Source of the DNA: Deltaproteobacteria bacterium | GTDB taxonomy: Bacteria > Desulfobacterota > Desulfobacteria > Desulfobacterales > Desulfobacteraceae | Direction: 5' to 3' | Assembly: GCA_019314105.1 (NCBI GenBank) | Contig: JAFCZY010000083.1 | Span: 1-7,306, forward strand | DNA length: 7,306 bases | Shown here: one piece after another, positions 1 through 5,873 of the stretch | Layout of the letters: every line of letters begins with the position of its first letter | Numbering within the stretch: the first letter of the stretch is position 1 | Position numbers and translations under genes: made by a program | The notes under the pieces: generated by a model | Told to the model about the DNA's origin: nothing | The model's input: only the letters and a program-made list of their open reading frames with translations | Databases searched by the model: none

Positions 1-1
1 T

Positions 2-496
2 GAATTTAAAGCACTAAATGAGTATATAGCAGAAAAGACAGAAGAAACTAAAAGTGAGAGCATGCCTGAGGCTGGCAAGTCATTGCTTAAAACCATGGTA
101 TCCGATACCAGCAAATTCTATACGCAATTAGTTGATACTAACTCTGAAGATAACCTGTACTACGAAATACCAATTTTAAAATATATAGATCCAAAGAGTT
201 TTGTATCTGAGTTTGACAAACTATCACCGGAAAACAAAAGGACAGTAGCCTACGCTCTTACAGGAAGGTATAAACACCCTATCTTTCTTGAAAAAATACA
301 TGAGGAAATAACTTGGTTAGAACAAGTGAAATCATTTCTCTCTAAAAAACAACAACTTTTGCGTGGTAAAGTCAGTGGACATATCATTACATTAACTGTC
401 AACCATATTGATAAATCAATAAAGGTGTTACAAGAATATAAAAGATCGAAACAGGCTAACACAAATTCAGCCGACGCAAAAAAGCCGCGCGGCTGA
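2..496 (+). CDS. Hypothetical protein, 5'-truncated, probable integron cassette gene
   Basis: This reading frame is open to the left edge, so the gene very likely starts outside the window. The first ATG, at 62, has only a weak purine stretch before it and no convincing ribosome site. About 164 residues are visible. They are rich in Lys, Glu, Ser and Leu and look mostly helical, with no signal peptide or membrane segment and no catalytic motif I can recognise. The last residues (SADAKKPRG) are encoded by DNA that forms an attC recombination site, and the TGA stop lies inside that site. This is typical of gene cassettes, where the reading frame ends in or just before attC. The gene is clearly AT-rich compared with the fad genes further right. 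I do not know its function. Coding status is well supported by the long open frame and its position against attC; the ATG at 62 remains a possible but unlikely start. Confidence 0.7.
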   Translation, partial: EFKALNEYIAEKTEETKSESMPEAGKSLLKTMVSDTSKFYTQLVDTNSEDNLYYEIPILKYIDPKSFVSEFDKLSPENKRTVAYALTGRYKHPIFLEKIHEEITWLEQVKSFLSKKQQLLRGKVSGHIITLTVNHIDKSIKVLQEYKRSKQANTNSADAKKPRG

Positions 497-511
497 TTAG
501 CGGCGTTGAAC
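454..511 (+). other. Integron attC site (59-base element) at a cassette junction
   Basis: The 58-base site begins with an R''-like box GGCTAAC (454-460) and ends with an R' box GTTGAAC (505-511), which fits the GTTRRRY core consensus. Between them TCAGCCG (467-473) pairs perfectly with CGGCTGA (490-496). The stem continues by CGC (475-477) with GCG (487-489) past a single unpaired A at 474, the kind of extrahelical base that integron integrases recognise. The loop is 478-486. AAC and GTT of the outer boxes also pair. Imperfect pairing of the rest of R'' with R' is expected, because the last six bases of R' belong to the next cassette. Overall layout and length resemble aadA-type attC sites from memory. 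Recombination would fall between G505 and T506. No integrase gene is in the window. Confidence 0.8.
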
Positions 512-536
512 TGATAAAACGCTATAGTTATATTTT

Positions 537-542
537 AGGAGG
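537..542 (+). promoter_or_regulatory. Strong Shine-Dalgarno site deciding the start at 551
   Basis: AGGAGG, continuing into TGAT, lies eight bases before ATG 551. An in-frame GTG at 542 overlaps this site and so cannot be its start codon. The ribosome site therefore fixes ATG 551. It sits about 30 bases inside the new cassette, so the cassette carries its own translation signal. Confidence 0.85.
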
Positions 543-550
543 TGATTGTT

Positions 551-820
551 ATGTCTGGTGGTAGTTTTGATTATGAATATTCTAGAATATCTCAATTCGC
601 TGATGAACTAAAACAAATGATTGAGTCCAACAACAGAAAAGATGAATTTGGATATGCTCAGAATTTTAATAGCAAAACCATTGAGTTGCTTTCTACTTCT
701 CAAAAAATTATAGCGACGCCTGCCAGCGAGCTTGCGCGAGAAGTTGAGTGGCTTTATTCTGGAGACCACGGAGAAGAAAGTTTTACTGATTTAGTGAATA
801 GAATTCTTGCCGGTAAATAA
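551..820 (+). CDS. Small conserved hypothetical protein (MSGGSFDY start), cassette gene
   Basis: The product is 89 residues, acidic and probably soluble, beginning MSGGSFDYEYSRISQFADEL. From memory, small uncharacterised proteins beginning MSGGSF[ND]Y occur in phages and accessory regions of many bacteria, and this appears to be one of them; no function is known to me. The sequence looks like two or three helices (FADELKQMIE, SKTIELLSTSQKII, SELAREVEWLYSG, FTDLVNRIL), with no membrane segment, signal peptide or metal motif. The start is set by a textbook ribosome site eight bases upstream. The gene begins 40 bases after the recombination point of the attC site at 454-511, as expected for the first and only gene of an integron cassette. 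I found no second attC after its stop, so the right end of this cassette is either degraded or missing. Confidence 0.8.
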   Translation: MSGGSFDYEYSRISQFADELKQMIESNNRKDEFGYAQNFNSKTIELLSTSQKIIATPASELAREVEWLYSGDHGEESFTDLVNRILAGK

Positions 821-833
821 ATATACCAGCCGC

Positions 834-861
834 TGCATGTCTCTTAAGAGCGTATTATGCA
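834..861. repeat. Dyad-symmetric intergenic element
   Basis: The 77-base gap between the genes ending at 820 and starting at 898 holds a perfect 10-base palindrome CTCTTAAGAG (841-850). It is flanked by TGCAT (834-838) and ATGCA (857-861), which could pair. An overlapping alternative pairs CGCT (831-834) with AGCG (849-852). No T tract follows, so it is not a clear intrinsic terminator, and no GTTRRRY core is present, so it is not a recognisable attC. It could be a decayed cassette end, an operator, or chance. Confidence 0.3.
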
Positions 862-897
862 TTTGGGGAAAAAACCAATGTGTCCGGAAATTAAAAA

Positions 898-1134
898 ATG
901 AAAACCACGCAATATTTTAAATATACAAGGCAAAGACCTGATCGTATAAAAATTAAAGACGAATGGATTGATTTTGTGATACAATATCCAAAAAAGATTC
1001 AAGTTCAGACCGATGGCCGGATCAGAAAATGGGCAAAGATACAGGAGATTGATAAATATCTCCGGGTGATTTTATTGGAAGATGGGGAGACGATTCACAA
1101 CGCTTTTTTTGATCGGTCGTTCAAGGAGGATTAA
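898..1134 (+). CDS. Conserved small protein paired with DUF2283; toxin-antitoxin-like pair member
   Basis: The product is 78 residues, basic at the N-terminus, with no membrane segment. It has a pattern I recognise from small bacterial and cyanobacterial proteins encoded directly before DUF2283 genes: an N-terminal F-x-Y-T-R-Q-R-P-D-R stretch (residues 7-16), EWIDFVI (22-28), then DGRIRKWAKIQEIDKYLRVI and LEDGETIHNAFFDRSF (about 40-75). The family has no established function. The two-gene layout and small sizes recall toxin-antitoxin modules, and the basic N-terminal half with conserved Arg, Asp and His would fit a small nuclease-like toxin, but that is inference. ATG 898 is the first in-frame start after a TAA at 892; its ribosome site (CGGAA, 885-889) is weak. 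The stop is three bases before the next start, so the two genes are probably one transcript with coupled translation. Confidence 0.82.
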   Translation: MKTTQYFKYTRQRPDRIKIKDEWIDFVIQYPKKIQVQTDGRIRKWAKIQEIDKYLRVILLEDGETIHNAFFDRSFKED

Positions 1135-1137
1135 GGT

Positions 1138-1344
1138 ATGAAAGTAAAATATTTTTCTGATACAGATACAGCGCATATGGAATTTACGGATAAGAATGTC
1201 TATGAAACAAAAGAGATCAGTGAAAATATCTATATAGACATTGATGAAAAAGGCAATATCGTGAACATGACAATTGAACATGCAAAAACCAATGCAGGAC
1301 TGTGGGAGTTTTCATATCAAGAAATGTCTCACCAAACCGTATAA
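1138..1344 (+). CDS. DUF2283 family protein
   Basis: The 68-residue product is a typical DUF2283 protein. It begins MKVKYFSDTDTAHMEF (the usual form is MKIxYDxxxDxLYIxF), followed by ETKEISENIYIDIDEKGNIVNMTIEHA (residues 23-49), a short beta-rich fold in which the D-E-K-G-N-I-V turn and the I-E-H-A segment are hallmarks. A strong ribosome site, AAGGAGG at 1123-1129, lies within the end of the preceding gene and eight bases before this ATG. DUF2283 proteins are widespread, often encoded beside a small partner as here, and no biochemical role has been fixed to my knowledge. By analogy with toxin-antitoxin pairs the acidic DUF2283 protein would be the antidote and the basic upstream product the effector; this is inference from charge and layout only. 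Family assignment is confident, function is not. Confidence 0.88.
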   Translation: MKVKYFSDTDTAHMEFTDKNVYETKEISENIYIDIDEKGNIVNMTIEHAKTNAGLWEFSYQEMSHQTV

Positions 1345-1370
1345 AATGCCAAACACCAGCTTGGAGGAAT

Positions 1371-1862
1371 ATGAAAATTAATCCGGATTTTATTGCACCT
1401 TGTGGGCTTTATTGCGGTGTCTGTGCCATTTATATGGCACATCGTGATAACAATCAAAAATTCAAGGAGGGGTTAGCAGGGCTTTACAAGGGAAAGGTTT
1501 CCGGGAAGGGCACGCTTCCTAATAGTGAAAATATTTCAGCAGAAGACATCCGATGTCGGGGCTGCTTGTCGGATGATCTGTTTATGCATTGCAATCAGTG
1601 TGAGATCAGGGACTGCACGAACAAAAAAGGATATACCGGATGTCATCAATGCGATGAATTTCCCTGTCAGTATATTGAAAATTTTCCCATGGCTGTTGGG
1701 AAAAAGGTCATTTTACGGGCTATCCCCTATAGACGGGAAGTGGGTACTGAAAAATGGATTCAAGATGAAGAAGCCCGTTATTTTTGTCCTGAATGCGGCA
1801 ATAAAGTTTTTCGTGGCGTTGTAAAGTGCAATCAGTGTAAAGCAAAGTTGGATCTGGATTAA
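1371..1862 (+). CDS. DUF3795-type cysteine-rich protein with C-terminal zinc ribbon
   Basis: The product has 163 residues and 15 cysteines. The N-terminus, IAPCGLYCGVC (Cys11, 15, 18), is the signature start of DUF3795 proteins. It is followed by RCRGC (Cys62, 65), CNQCEIRDC (74, 77, 82) and GCHQCDEFPC (91, 94, 99), all typical of the family and consistent with metal or Fe-S binding. A separate four-cysteine zinc ribbon closes the protein: CPEC (139, 142) and CNQC (153, 156). Family members are common in anaerobes and are uncharacterised as far as I know. The ATG at 1371 is chosen because it puts the conserved IAPCGLYC near the N-terminus and follows GGAGG at 1363-1367, though that spacing of three bases is short. 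An in-frame ATG at 1302 would overlap the DUF2283 gene and add 23 unlike residues, so I reject it. The gene lies 26 bases after the DUF2283 gene, and transcription ends at the hairpin at 1871-1915. Confidence 0.85.
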   Translation: MKINPDFIAPCGLYCGVCAIYMAHRDNNQKFKEGLAGLYKGKVSGKGTLPNSENISAEDIRCRGCLSDDLFMHCNQCEIRDCTNKKGYTGCHQCDEFPCQYIENFPMAVGKKVILRAIPYRREVGTEKWIQDEEARYFCPECGNKVFRGVVKCNQCKAKLDLD

Positions 1863-1870
1863 TGTGCATT

Positions 1871-1915
1871 AAAAAGGGGCTGTTTTCACAAATAGCGTGG
1901 AAACAGCCCCTTTTT
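1871..1915. terminator. Bidirectional intrinsic terminator between convergent genes
   Basis: GGGGCTGTTT (1876-1885) pairs perfectly with AAACAGCCCC (1901-1910). The stem extends outward through five A-T pairs (1871-1875 with 1911-1915) and inward through TCAC/GTGG (1886-1889 with 1897-1900, one wobble), leaving a seven-base loop. On the plus strand the GC stem runs into seven T; on the minus strand the complement of AAAAA gives five T. It starts 9 bases after the stop of the DUF3795 gene and 23 bases past the stop of the thiolase gene, so it serves both. Confidence 0.92.
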
Positions 1916-1937
1916 TTAGAACAAGGAGGGTGTGAGC

Positions 1938-3116
1938 TTACAGCCTTTCAAATATGGCTGCAGCACCCATGCCGCCGCCAATGCACATGGAAACAATACC
2001 GTATTTCCCCTTCACTTCTTTGAGGTTGGCAAGACAGGTGGCTGTCAGTTTTGCACCGGTGCATCCCAGGGGATGGCCCAATGCAATGGCACCGCCGTGA
2101 ATATTGATTTTATCCATGTACTTTTTAATGCCCAGCTCTCTGATGCAGTAAATCGCCTGGGAAGCAAAAGCTTCATTGATTTCATAGATATCAATATCAT
2201 CAATCGTCATCCCTGCCTGTTTAAGGGCTTTTGGAATGGCATAGCGGGGGCCCACACCCATTTCATCGGATTTACAGCCTATGGTTGCGTAGGTCACAAG
2301 TTTTGCAATAGGGGTAAGCCCTAATTCATCACATTTTTTCTTTGATGCAATAATGGTGGCTGCTGCACCGTCTGTTGTCTGGGAAGAGTTCCCTGCTGTA
2401 ACACTGCCGGCAGCCGAGAAAACCGTCCGCAGTTTTCCAAGCCCTTCAGGTGTTGACACCCTGATGCCGTCATCGTGTTCAACAATGAAGTGCTCTTTTT
2501 TGTATGTGCCGTCCGGCTGTTTAACATAGTTTGCAGCCGGTGTGGGGATGATTTCCGTAAACAGGCCGTTGTCTCTTGCCCTCGCTGCTTTTTCCTGTGA
2601 CTTTGCCGCAAATTTGTCCTGGTCTTCCCTTGATACATTGTAACGGTTGGCAACATTTTCCGCCGTAATGCCCATGGAAATAAAGTCTTCCGGGTTGGTT
2701 TTTGAAAATTCAGGATGAGGCCGGGGAAGATTTCCTCCCATGGGGACAAAGGTCATGGATTCAACACCAGCTCCCATGGTCACCTCTGACCACCCCATCT
2801 GGACCCTTGCTGTTGCAAGGGCAATGGCTTCAAGGCCGGAAGCGCAGAAACGGTTAACGGTGGCACCGGATACTTTGTTGGGAAATCCTGCCATTCGTGC
2901 GGCCACCCGGCCGATGTTCAGGCCCTGTTCCGCTTCAGGAAAGGCACAGCCCACCATGACATCATCAAAATCATCAAAATCAAGATTTTTGGTTCGTTCA
3001 ACAGCAGACTTCATGATAAAGGTAATCAGTTCTTCAGGCCTTGTCTGGTTGAACAGGCCTCTTTTTTGTTTGCAGCCAGGGGTTCTGACCGATTGTACAA
3101 TATATGCTTCTTGCAT
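1938..3116 (-). CDS. fadA: 3-ketoacyl-CoA thiolase (acetyl-CoA acyltransferase)
   Basis: The enzyme splits 3-ketoacyl-CoA with CoA to release acetyl-CoA and a shortened acyl-CoA, the last step of each beta-oxidation round, in the cytoplasm. The 392-residue length is normal for the thiolase family. The nucleophile Cys91 lies in NRFCASGLEAIALA. NEAFA is at 314-318, the catalytic His348 in GGAIALGHPLGCTGA, and the second catalytic Cys378 in MCIGGGMG. All key residues are intact. The start is ATG 3116, with AGGAGG nine bases upstream (3126-3131). The gene follows the dehydrogenase/hydratase gene after 15 bases in the same operon, which favours the degradative role over a biosynthetic acetoacetyl-CoA thiolase. 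The pair matches the order fadN-fadA known from Bacillus. It ends at the shared terminator at 1871-1915. No acyl-CoA dehydrogenase gene follows it. Confidence 0.93.
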   Translation of the reverse strand: MQEAYIVQSVRTPGCKQKRGLFNQTRPEELITFIMKSAVERTKNLDFDDFDDVMVGCAFPEAEQGLNIGRVAARMAGFPNKVSGATVNRFCASGLEAIALATARVQMGWSEVTMGAGVESMTFVPMGGNLPRPHPEFSKTNPEDFISMGITAENVANRYNVSREDQDKFAAKSQEKAARARDNGLFTEIIPTPAANYVKQPDGTYKKEHFIVEHDDGIRVSTPEGLGKLRTVFSAAGSVTAGNSSQTTDGAAATIIASKKKCDELGLTPIAKLVTYATIGCKSDEMGVGPRYAIPKALKQAGMTIDDIDIYEINEAFASQAIYCIRELGIKKYMDKINIHGGAIALGHPLGCTGAKLTATCLANLKEVKGKYGIVSMCIGGGMGAAAIFERL

Positions 3117-3131
3117 GGTTTAAGTCCTCCT

Positions 3132-5540
3132 TTAGTTTCTGAGTGGTCTGCCGGTTGTCAGCATGTGATCGATTCTGGCAATGGTTTTTTCTTCTTTGCA
3201 GAAGTCAACAAATGCGTCTCTTTCAAGTTTCAGGATGGTGTCTTCAGTAACAGAACTTCCCACCTTTACATCACCCCCACTCATCACATATGCAATTCGC
3301 TTGGCAAGGAATGCATCATAATCGCTCATGAATTTGCCATTGAGCATGTTAAAGATTTCTGCATTCACCATCCCCTGGCCCGCATCTCCCATAACAATAA
3401 GGGGCTGTTTGGCCGGGGGAACATACCCGTCATCCACCATTTTAAGCACTTCTTTCTTGGCTTCTCCAATCAGGTTGTCACGATTGAATACGATCCGGTC
3501 CGCCTGACCCAGAAATCCATTTCCCATTGCCTGGGCGGCTGACATGGAAACAGCCGCCATGGCGATTTTCATGAAGGCAGGGACAAAGAATTTAGCCAGA
3601 TCCGTATCTTTTGCTGTTTTACCCGGAAGGGCATTGATATATTTTTTCCACAGGTTCATGGTTCCGCCGCCGGCCGGAAGAAGCCCGACACCGATTTCCA
3701 CAAGTCCCATGTAAAGCTCTGAATGGGCAACGATTTTATCAGCGCCCAGACAGGTCTCGCATCCGCCGCCAAGTACCATGCCGTAAGGTGCGGCAACCAC
3801 CGGGAAGGCAGCATTCTTCGTCTTTTGAATACCATCCTGGGCTTTTTTCAGGAAGGCGTCGATTTCAGTATATTTTTTGTCATGGCAGAGTTTTGAAATA
3901 AAGCCAAGATCGGCCCCTGCTGAGAATGCGCCCGGCATACCACCGGCTTCATTCCCAATAACAAGCCCGACCCCGTTTTTATCCACATAATCAAGGGCCT
4001 CACCAATGGAATCAACAATTTCTTCATTAATGGCATTCATTTTTGTATGAAATTCAATACAGAAGACGTCGTCTCCGATGTCCACAAGGCTGGCAGAGTT
4101 GTTTTCCATAACCGTCTTGTTATTGCCTTTTGCAGCCGCAATGGAGACCATATTTTTGCTGACGGGGACTTCCTTGTAAGAAGCAGAAGCAAAATCGTAG
4201 TAATATTTGATGCCGTTTTCAAGTTTATAAAAGCAGGAATTTCCTTTTTCCAGCAGCTCTTTCACATGGCCGGGAATATCAAGGCCCTCTTTTTCTATCC
4301 GCTCGACAGCCTCTTTAACACCATAGGCATCCCAGAGTTCAAACGGGCCCATTTCAAAGTTGTATCCCCATTTCATGGAGTTATCGATTTCAATGATGGT
4401 ATCTGAAATTTCAGGCACCCTGTTGGCCGCATACAAAAAACTGTTGGCCGCCATTTTCCAGGCAAATTTAGCGCCTTTGTCATCCCCTTTGAGAACGCAG
4501 TCTATTTTTTCTTTTAAGGTAGCCTTTTTCTTTGCTTCATCAATACAAGGGAAACTGGGCCTTACCAGGTCTTCATATTCCATGGTGGACGGATTGAGAA
4601 CCTTCCTTAATTTTTTCCATTCCGGGGTCAGCTCGGTTTTGTAGAAACCGGCCTGGGTTTTGTTGCCCAGAAGATTTTTTTCCGCCATTTTTTCCACGAA
4701 CTCAGGTAGGATCAATGCCTCTCTCTGTTCATCATCCAGACAGAGGTCATAGGAGTTTTTACAGACATGGATGACCGTATCCAGACCCACTAGATCCACT
4801 GTTTTGAAGATGGCTGTTTTTGGCCGGCCAAGGGCAGGGCCGAAGATGGCATCCACTTCAGGGATGGTCATTTTATCTTCAACCATGGCTTTCATGATAG
4901 CGCCGATACCCTGGATACCGATCCTGTTGCCGACAAAGTTGGGGGTGTCTTTTGCCCAGACAATTCCCTTGCCCAGGTTTTTCTCACCAAATGCGGCAAT
5001 AAATTCAAGGATTTCAGGAAGGGTCTCTGCTCCCGGAATCAGTTCAAGAAGGTGCATATAGCGGACAGGGTTGAAAAAATGGGTTCCCATAAAATGTTCT
5101 TTGAATTCTTTGGAAAAGCCTTCGCAAATATCTTTCAGAGGAATACCGGAGGTGTTTGTGGTAACAATGGACCCTTTCTTTCGTACTTTTTCGACTTTTG
5201 TGAAAAGATCTCTTTTGATGCCAAGATTTTCAACAACAACTTCAATGATCCAGTCACAATCAGAGAGTGTCTCAATATCATCTTCAAGGTTTCCGATGGA
5301 AATGAGCCCGGCATCTTTTTTGTTAAAAAATAAAGAAGGGCTTGAAGCGAGCGCGGCATCCAGTCCTGCTTTCACCAGTCGATTACGAGCTGTTGGATCA
5401 TTTTTTTCTTCGTCTTTTAAATCAAATGGAACGATATCCAAAAGCTGCACCTTTACACCGGCAGCGGCAAGAAGGGCAGCAATACCGCCTCCCATGATTC
5501 CGGATCCGATAACTGCGGCCTTTCTAACTTTTCTTATCAT
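3132..5540 (-). CDS. fadN: Bifunctional 3-hydroxyacyl-CoA dehydrogenase/enoyl-CoA hydratase (FadN type)
   Basis: This 802-residue cytoplasmic enzyme hydrates 2-enoyl-CoA and oxidises the resulting 3-hydroxyacyl-CoA with NAD, the middle two steps of beta-oxidation. The N-terminal Rossmann domain has the NAD motif GSGIMGGG (12-19). Dehydrogenase residues are Ser131, His154 (in GTHFFNP) paired with Glu166, and Asn205 (in NFVGNR); a C-terminal dehydrogenase domain follows (about 198-440). The crotonase domain covers about 485-690, with FSAGADL (539-545) and GGGCE forming the oxyanion hole, and Glu595 and Glu615 aligning with the two catalytic glutamates of hydratase. The dehydrogenase comes first and the hydratase second, the reverse of E. 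coli FadB, and the length is close to Bacillus FadN, hence the symbol. The start ATG 5540 has AGGAGG five bases upstream (5546-5551). The gene leads the operon with the thiolase gene, and its promoter overlaps an operator at 5594-5609. A transferred name such as fadB is also common for such genes. Confidence 0.92.
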   Translation of the reverse strand: MIRKVRKAAVIGSGIMGGGIAALLAAAGVKVQLLDIVPFDLKDEEKNDPTARNRLVKAGLDAALASSPSLFFNKKDAGLISIGNLEDDIETLSDCDWIIEVVVENLGIKRDLFTKVEKVRKKGSIVTTNTSGIPLKDICEGFSKEFKEHFMGTHFFNPVRYMHLLELIPGAETLPEILEFIAAFGEKNLGKGIVWAKDTPNFVGNRIGIQGIGAIMKAMVEDKMTIPEVDAIFGPALGRPKTAIFKTVDLVGLDTVIHVCKNSYDLCLDDEQREALILPEFVEKMAEKNLLGNKTQAGFYKTELTPEWKKLRKVLNPSTMEYEDLVRPSFPCIDEAKKKATLKEKIDCVLKGDDKGAKFAWKMAANSFLYAANRVPEISDTIIEIDNSMKWGYNFEMGPFELWDAYGVKEAVERIEKEGLDIPGHVKELLEKGNSCFYKLENGIKYYYDFASASYKEVPVSKNMVSIAAAKGNNKTVMENNSASLVDIGDDVFCIEFHTKMNAINEEIVDSIGEALDYVDKNGVGLVIGNEAGGMPGAFSAGADLGFISKLCHDKKYTEIDAFLKKAQDGIQKTKNAAFPVVAAPYGMVLGGGCETCLGADKIVAHSELYMGLVEIGVGLLPAGGGTMNLWKKYINALPGKTAKDTDLAKFFVPAFMKIAMAAVSMSAAQAMGNGFLGQADRIVFNRDNLIGEAKKEVLKMVDDGYVPPAKQPLIVMGDAGQGMVNAEIFNMLNGKFMSDYDAFLAKRIAYVMSGGDVKVGSSVTEDTILKLERDAFVDFCKEEKTIARIDHMLTTGRPLRN

Positions 5541-5593
5541 GATTTCCTCCTAATTAAAGGGTTTGTTATTTAATTACGTGTAATCTTCAGGTT

Positions 5594-5609
5594 ATGAATG
5601 AGTATTCAT
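5594..5609 (-). promoter_or_regulatory. FadR-like (TetR family) operator, copy 1, over the fadN start point
   Basis: On the minus strand the site reads ATGAATACTCATTCAT, six-base arms ATGAAT/ATTCAT around a four-base centre. With its upstream flank it agrees at 16 of 18 positions with the Bacillus FadR consensus as I remember it (TGAATGAMTANTCATTCA). It lies just downstream of the -10 region of the leftward promoter, over the expected transcription start, an ideal place for repression that acyl-CoA would relieve. The symmetry and duplication are seen directly; the identity of the regulator is inferred. Confidence 0.75.
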
Positions 5610-5612
5610 TTT

Positions 5613-5642
5613 TATTTAGCAGATAATCTTTGAGATTGTCAA
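5613..5642 (-). promoter_or_regulatory. Sigma-70 type promoter of the fadN-fadA operon
   Basis: Read on the minus strand there is a perfect -35 box TTGACA (5642-5637), an 18-base spacer, and TAAATA (5618-5613) preceded by TGC, an extended -10 arrangement. Transcription would start near 5606-5604, inside operator copy 1, leaving a leader of about 65 bases before ATG 5540. A 17-base reading of the -10 box (CTAAAT, 5619-5614) is possible. Confidence 0.6.
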
Positions 5643-5735
5643 GAAAAATAATTTAGAAAAACCCCCAAGTTGACCAGAAAAATTTACGTTCAATTTCAAA
5701 CTGTTAGATATATCTGATTTTCAAAGTTAATCGGG

Positions 5736-5764
5736 TTGGCACTACCTTCAATAACTGGAAATAA
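5736..5764 (+). promoter_or_regulatory. Weak promoter candidate for the rightward operon
   Basis: TTGGCA (5736-5741) is a fair -35 box. Seventeen bases later AAATAA (5759-5764) is a poor -10 box, ending just before operator copy 2 at 5767. Transcription would then start within the operator, matching the arrangement on the other side. The -10 match is weak, so this is tentative. Confidence 0.3.
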
Positions 5765-5766
5765 GT

Positions 5767-5782
5767 ATGAATACTCATTCAT
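5767..5782 (+). promoter_or_regulatory. FadR-like (TetR family) operator, copy 2, in front of the toroid gene
   Basis: ATGAATACTCATTCAT here is identical over all 16 bases to copy 1 read from the opposite strand. With flanks it agrees at 16 of 18 positions with the remembered Bacillus FadR consensus. It lies about 90 bases before ATG 5874. The two copies point away from each other, each toward its own operon, which suggests joint control by one repressor. Their centres are 173 bases apart, so looping is also conceivable. Confidence 0.75.
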
Positions 5783-5788
5783 GAATGA
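5775..5788. repeat. Perfect 14-base palindrome overlapping operator copy 2
   Basis: TCATTCATGAATGA is perfectly self-complementary. It uses the right arm of operator copy 2 as its left half and adds a third half-site GAATGA. Copy 1 has no such extension, so the rightward promoter may bind the regulator differently, for instance with two overlapping dimer positions. Confidence 0.6.
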
Positions 5789-5873
5789 AAACTTACCGTC
5801 CTTGTAAAAAAGAGAGGGGTCTGATAATGTGAGGCTGTAATTTTTAAGGATATTTGTTGATCGGAGACATTTG

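Larger units (their letters stand above)
5541..5873. other. Divergent control region between the fad operon and the toroid/acyltransferase operon
   Basis: About 330 bases separate two divergent start codons. It holds two copies of a 16-base operator in opposite orientation, a good leftward promoter, and a weak rightward promoter candidate. Bases 5641-5735 are AT-rich with no gene that I can support, and 5790-5860 likewise show nothing clear. A minus-strand frame at 5696-5920 crosses an operator and has no ribosome site, so I do not call it. No regulator gene is present here. Confidence 0.7.

Noticed and set aside
484..493. GCCGCGCGGC palindrome read as an intrinsic terminator
   Set aside because: No T tract follows, and the bases take part in the better-supported attC stem with R boxes on both sides.
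542..550. GTG start at 542 for the second cassette gene
   Set aside because: The GTG overlaps the AGGAGG ribosome site, which is ideally placed for ATG 551.
1302..1370. Longer start for the DUF3795 protein at ATG 1302
   Set aside because: It would overlap the DUF2283 gene by 43 bases and add 23 residues unlike the family, while ATG 1371 follows a GGAGG and places the IAPCGLYC signature correctly.
1525..1824. 99-residue plus-strand frame inside the DUF3795 gene
   Set aside because: It is out of frame with a gene whose ordered cysteine motifs clearly identify the coding frame.
2740..3123. Antisense reading frames opposite fadA and fadN (also 4047-4406, 5071-5553 and others)
   Set aside because: They lie wholly or almost wholly within strongly supported genes with intact catalytic motifs, and show no ribosome sites or family features; they are by-products of codon bias.
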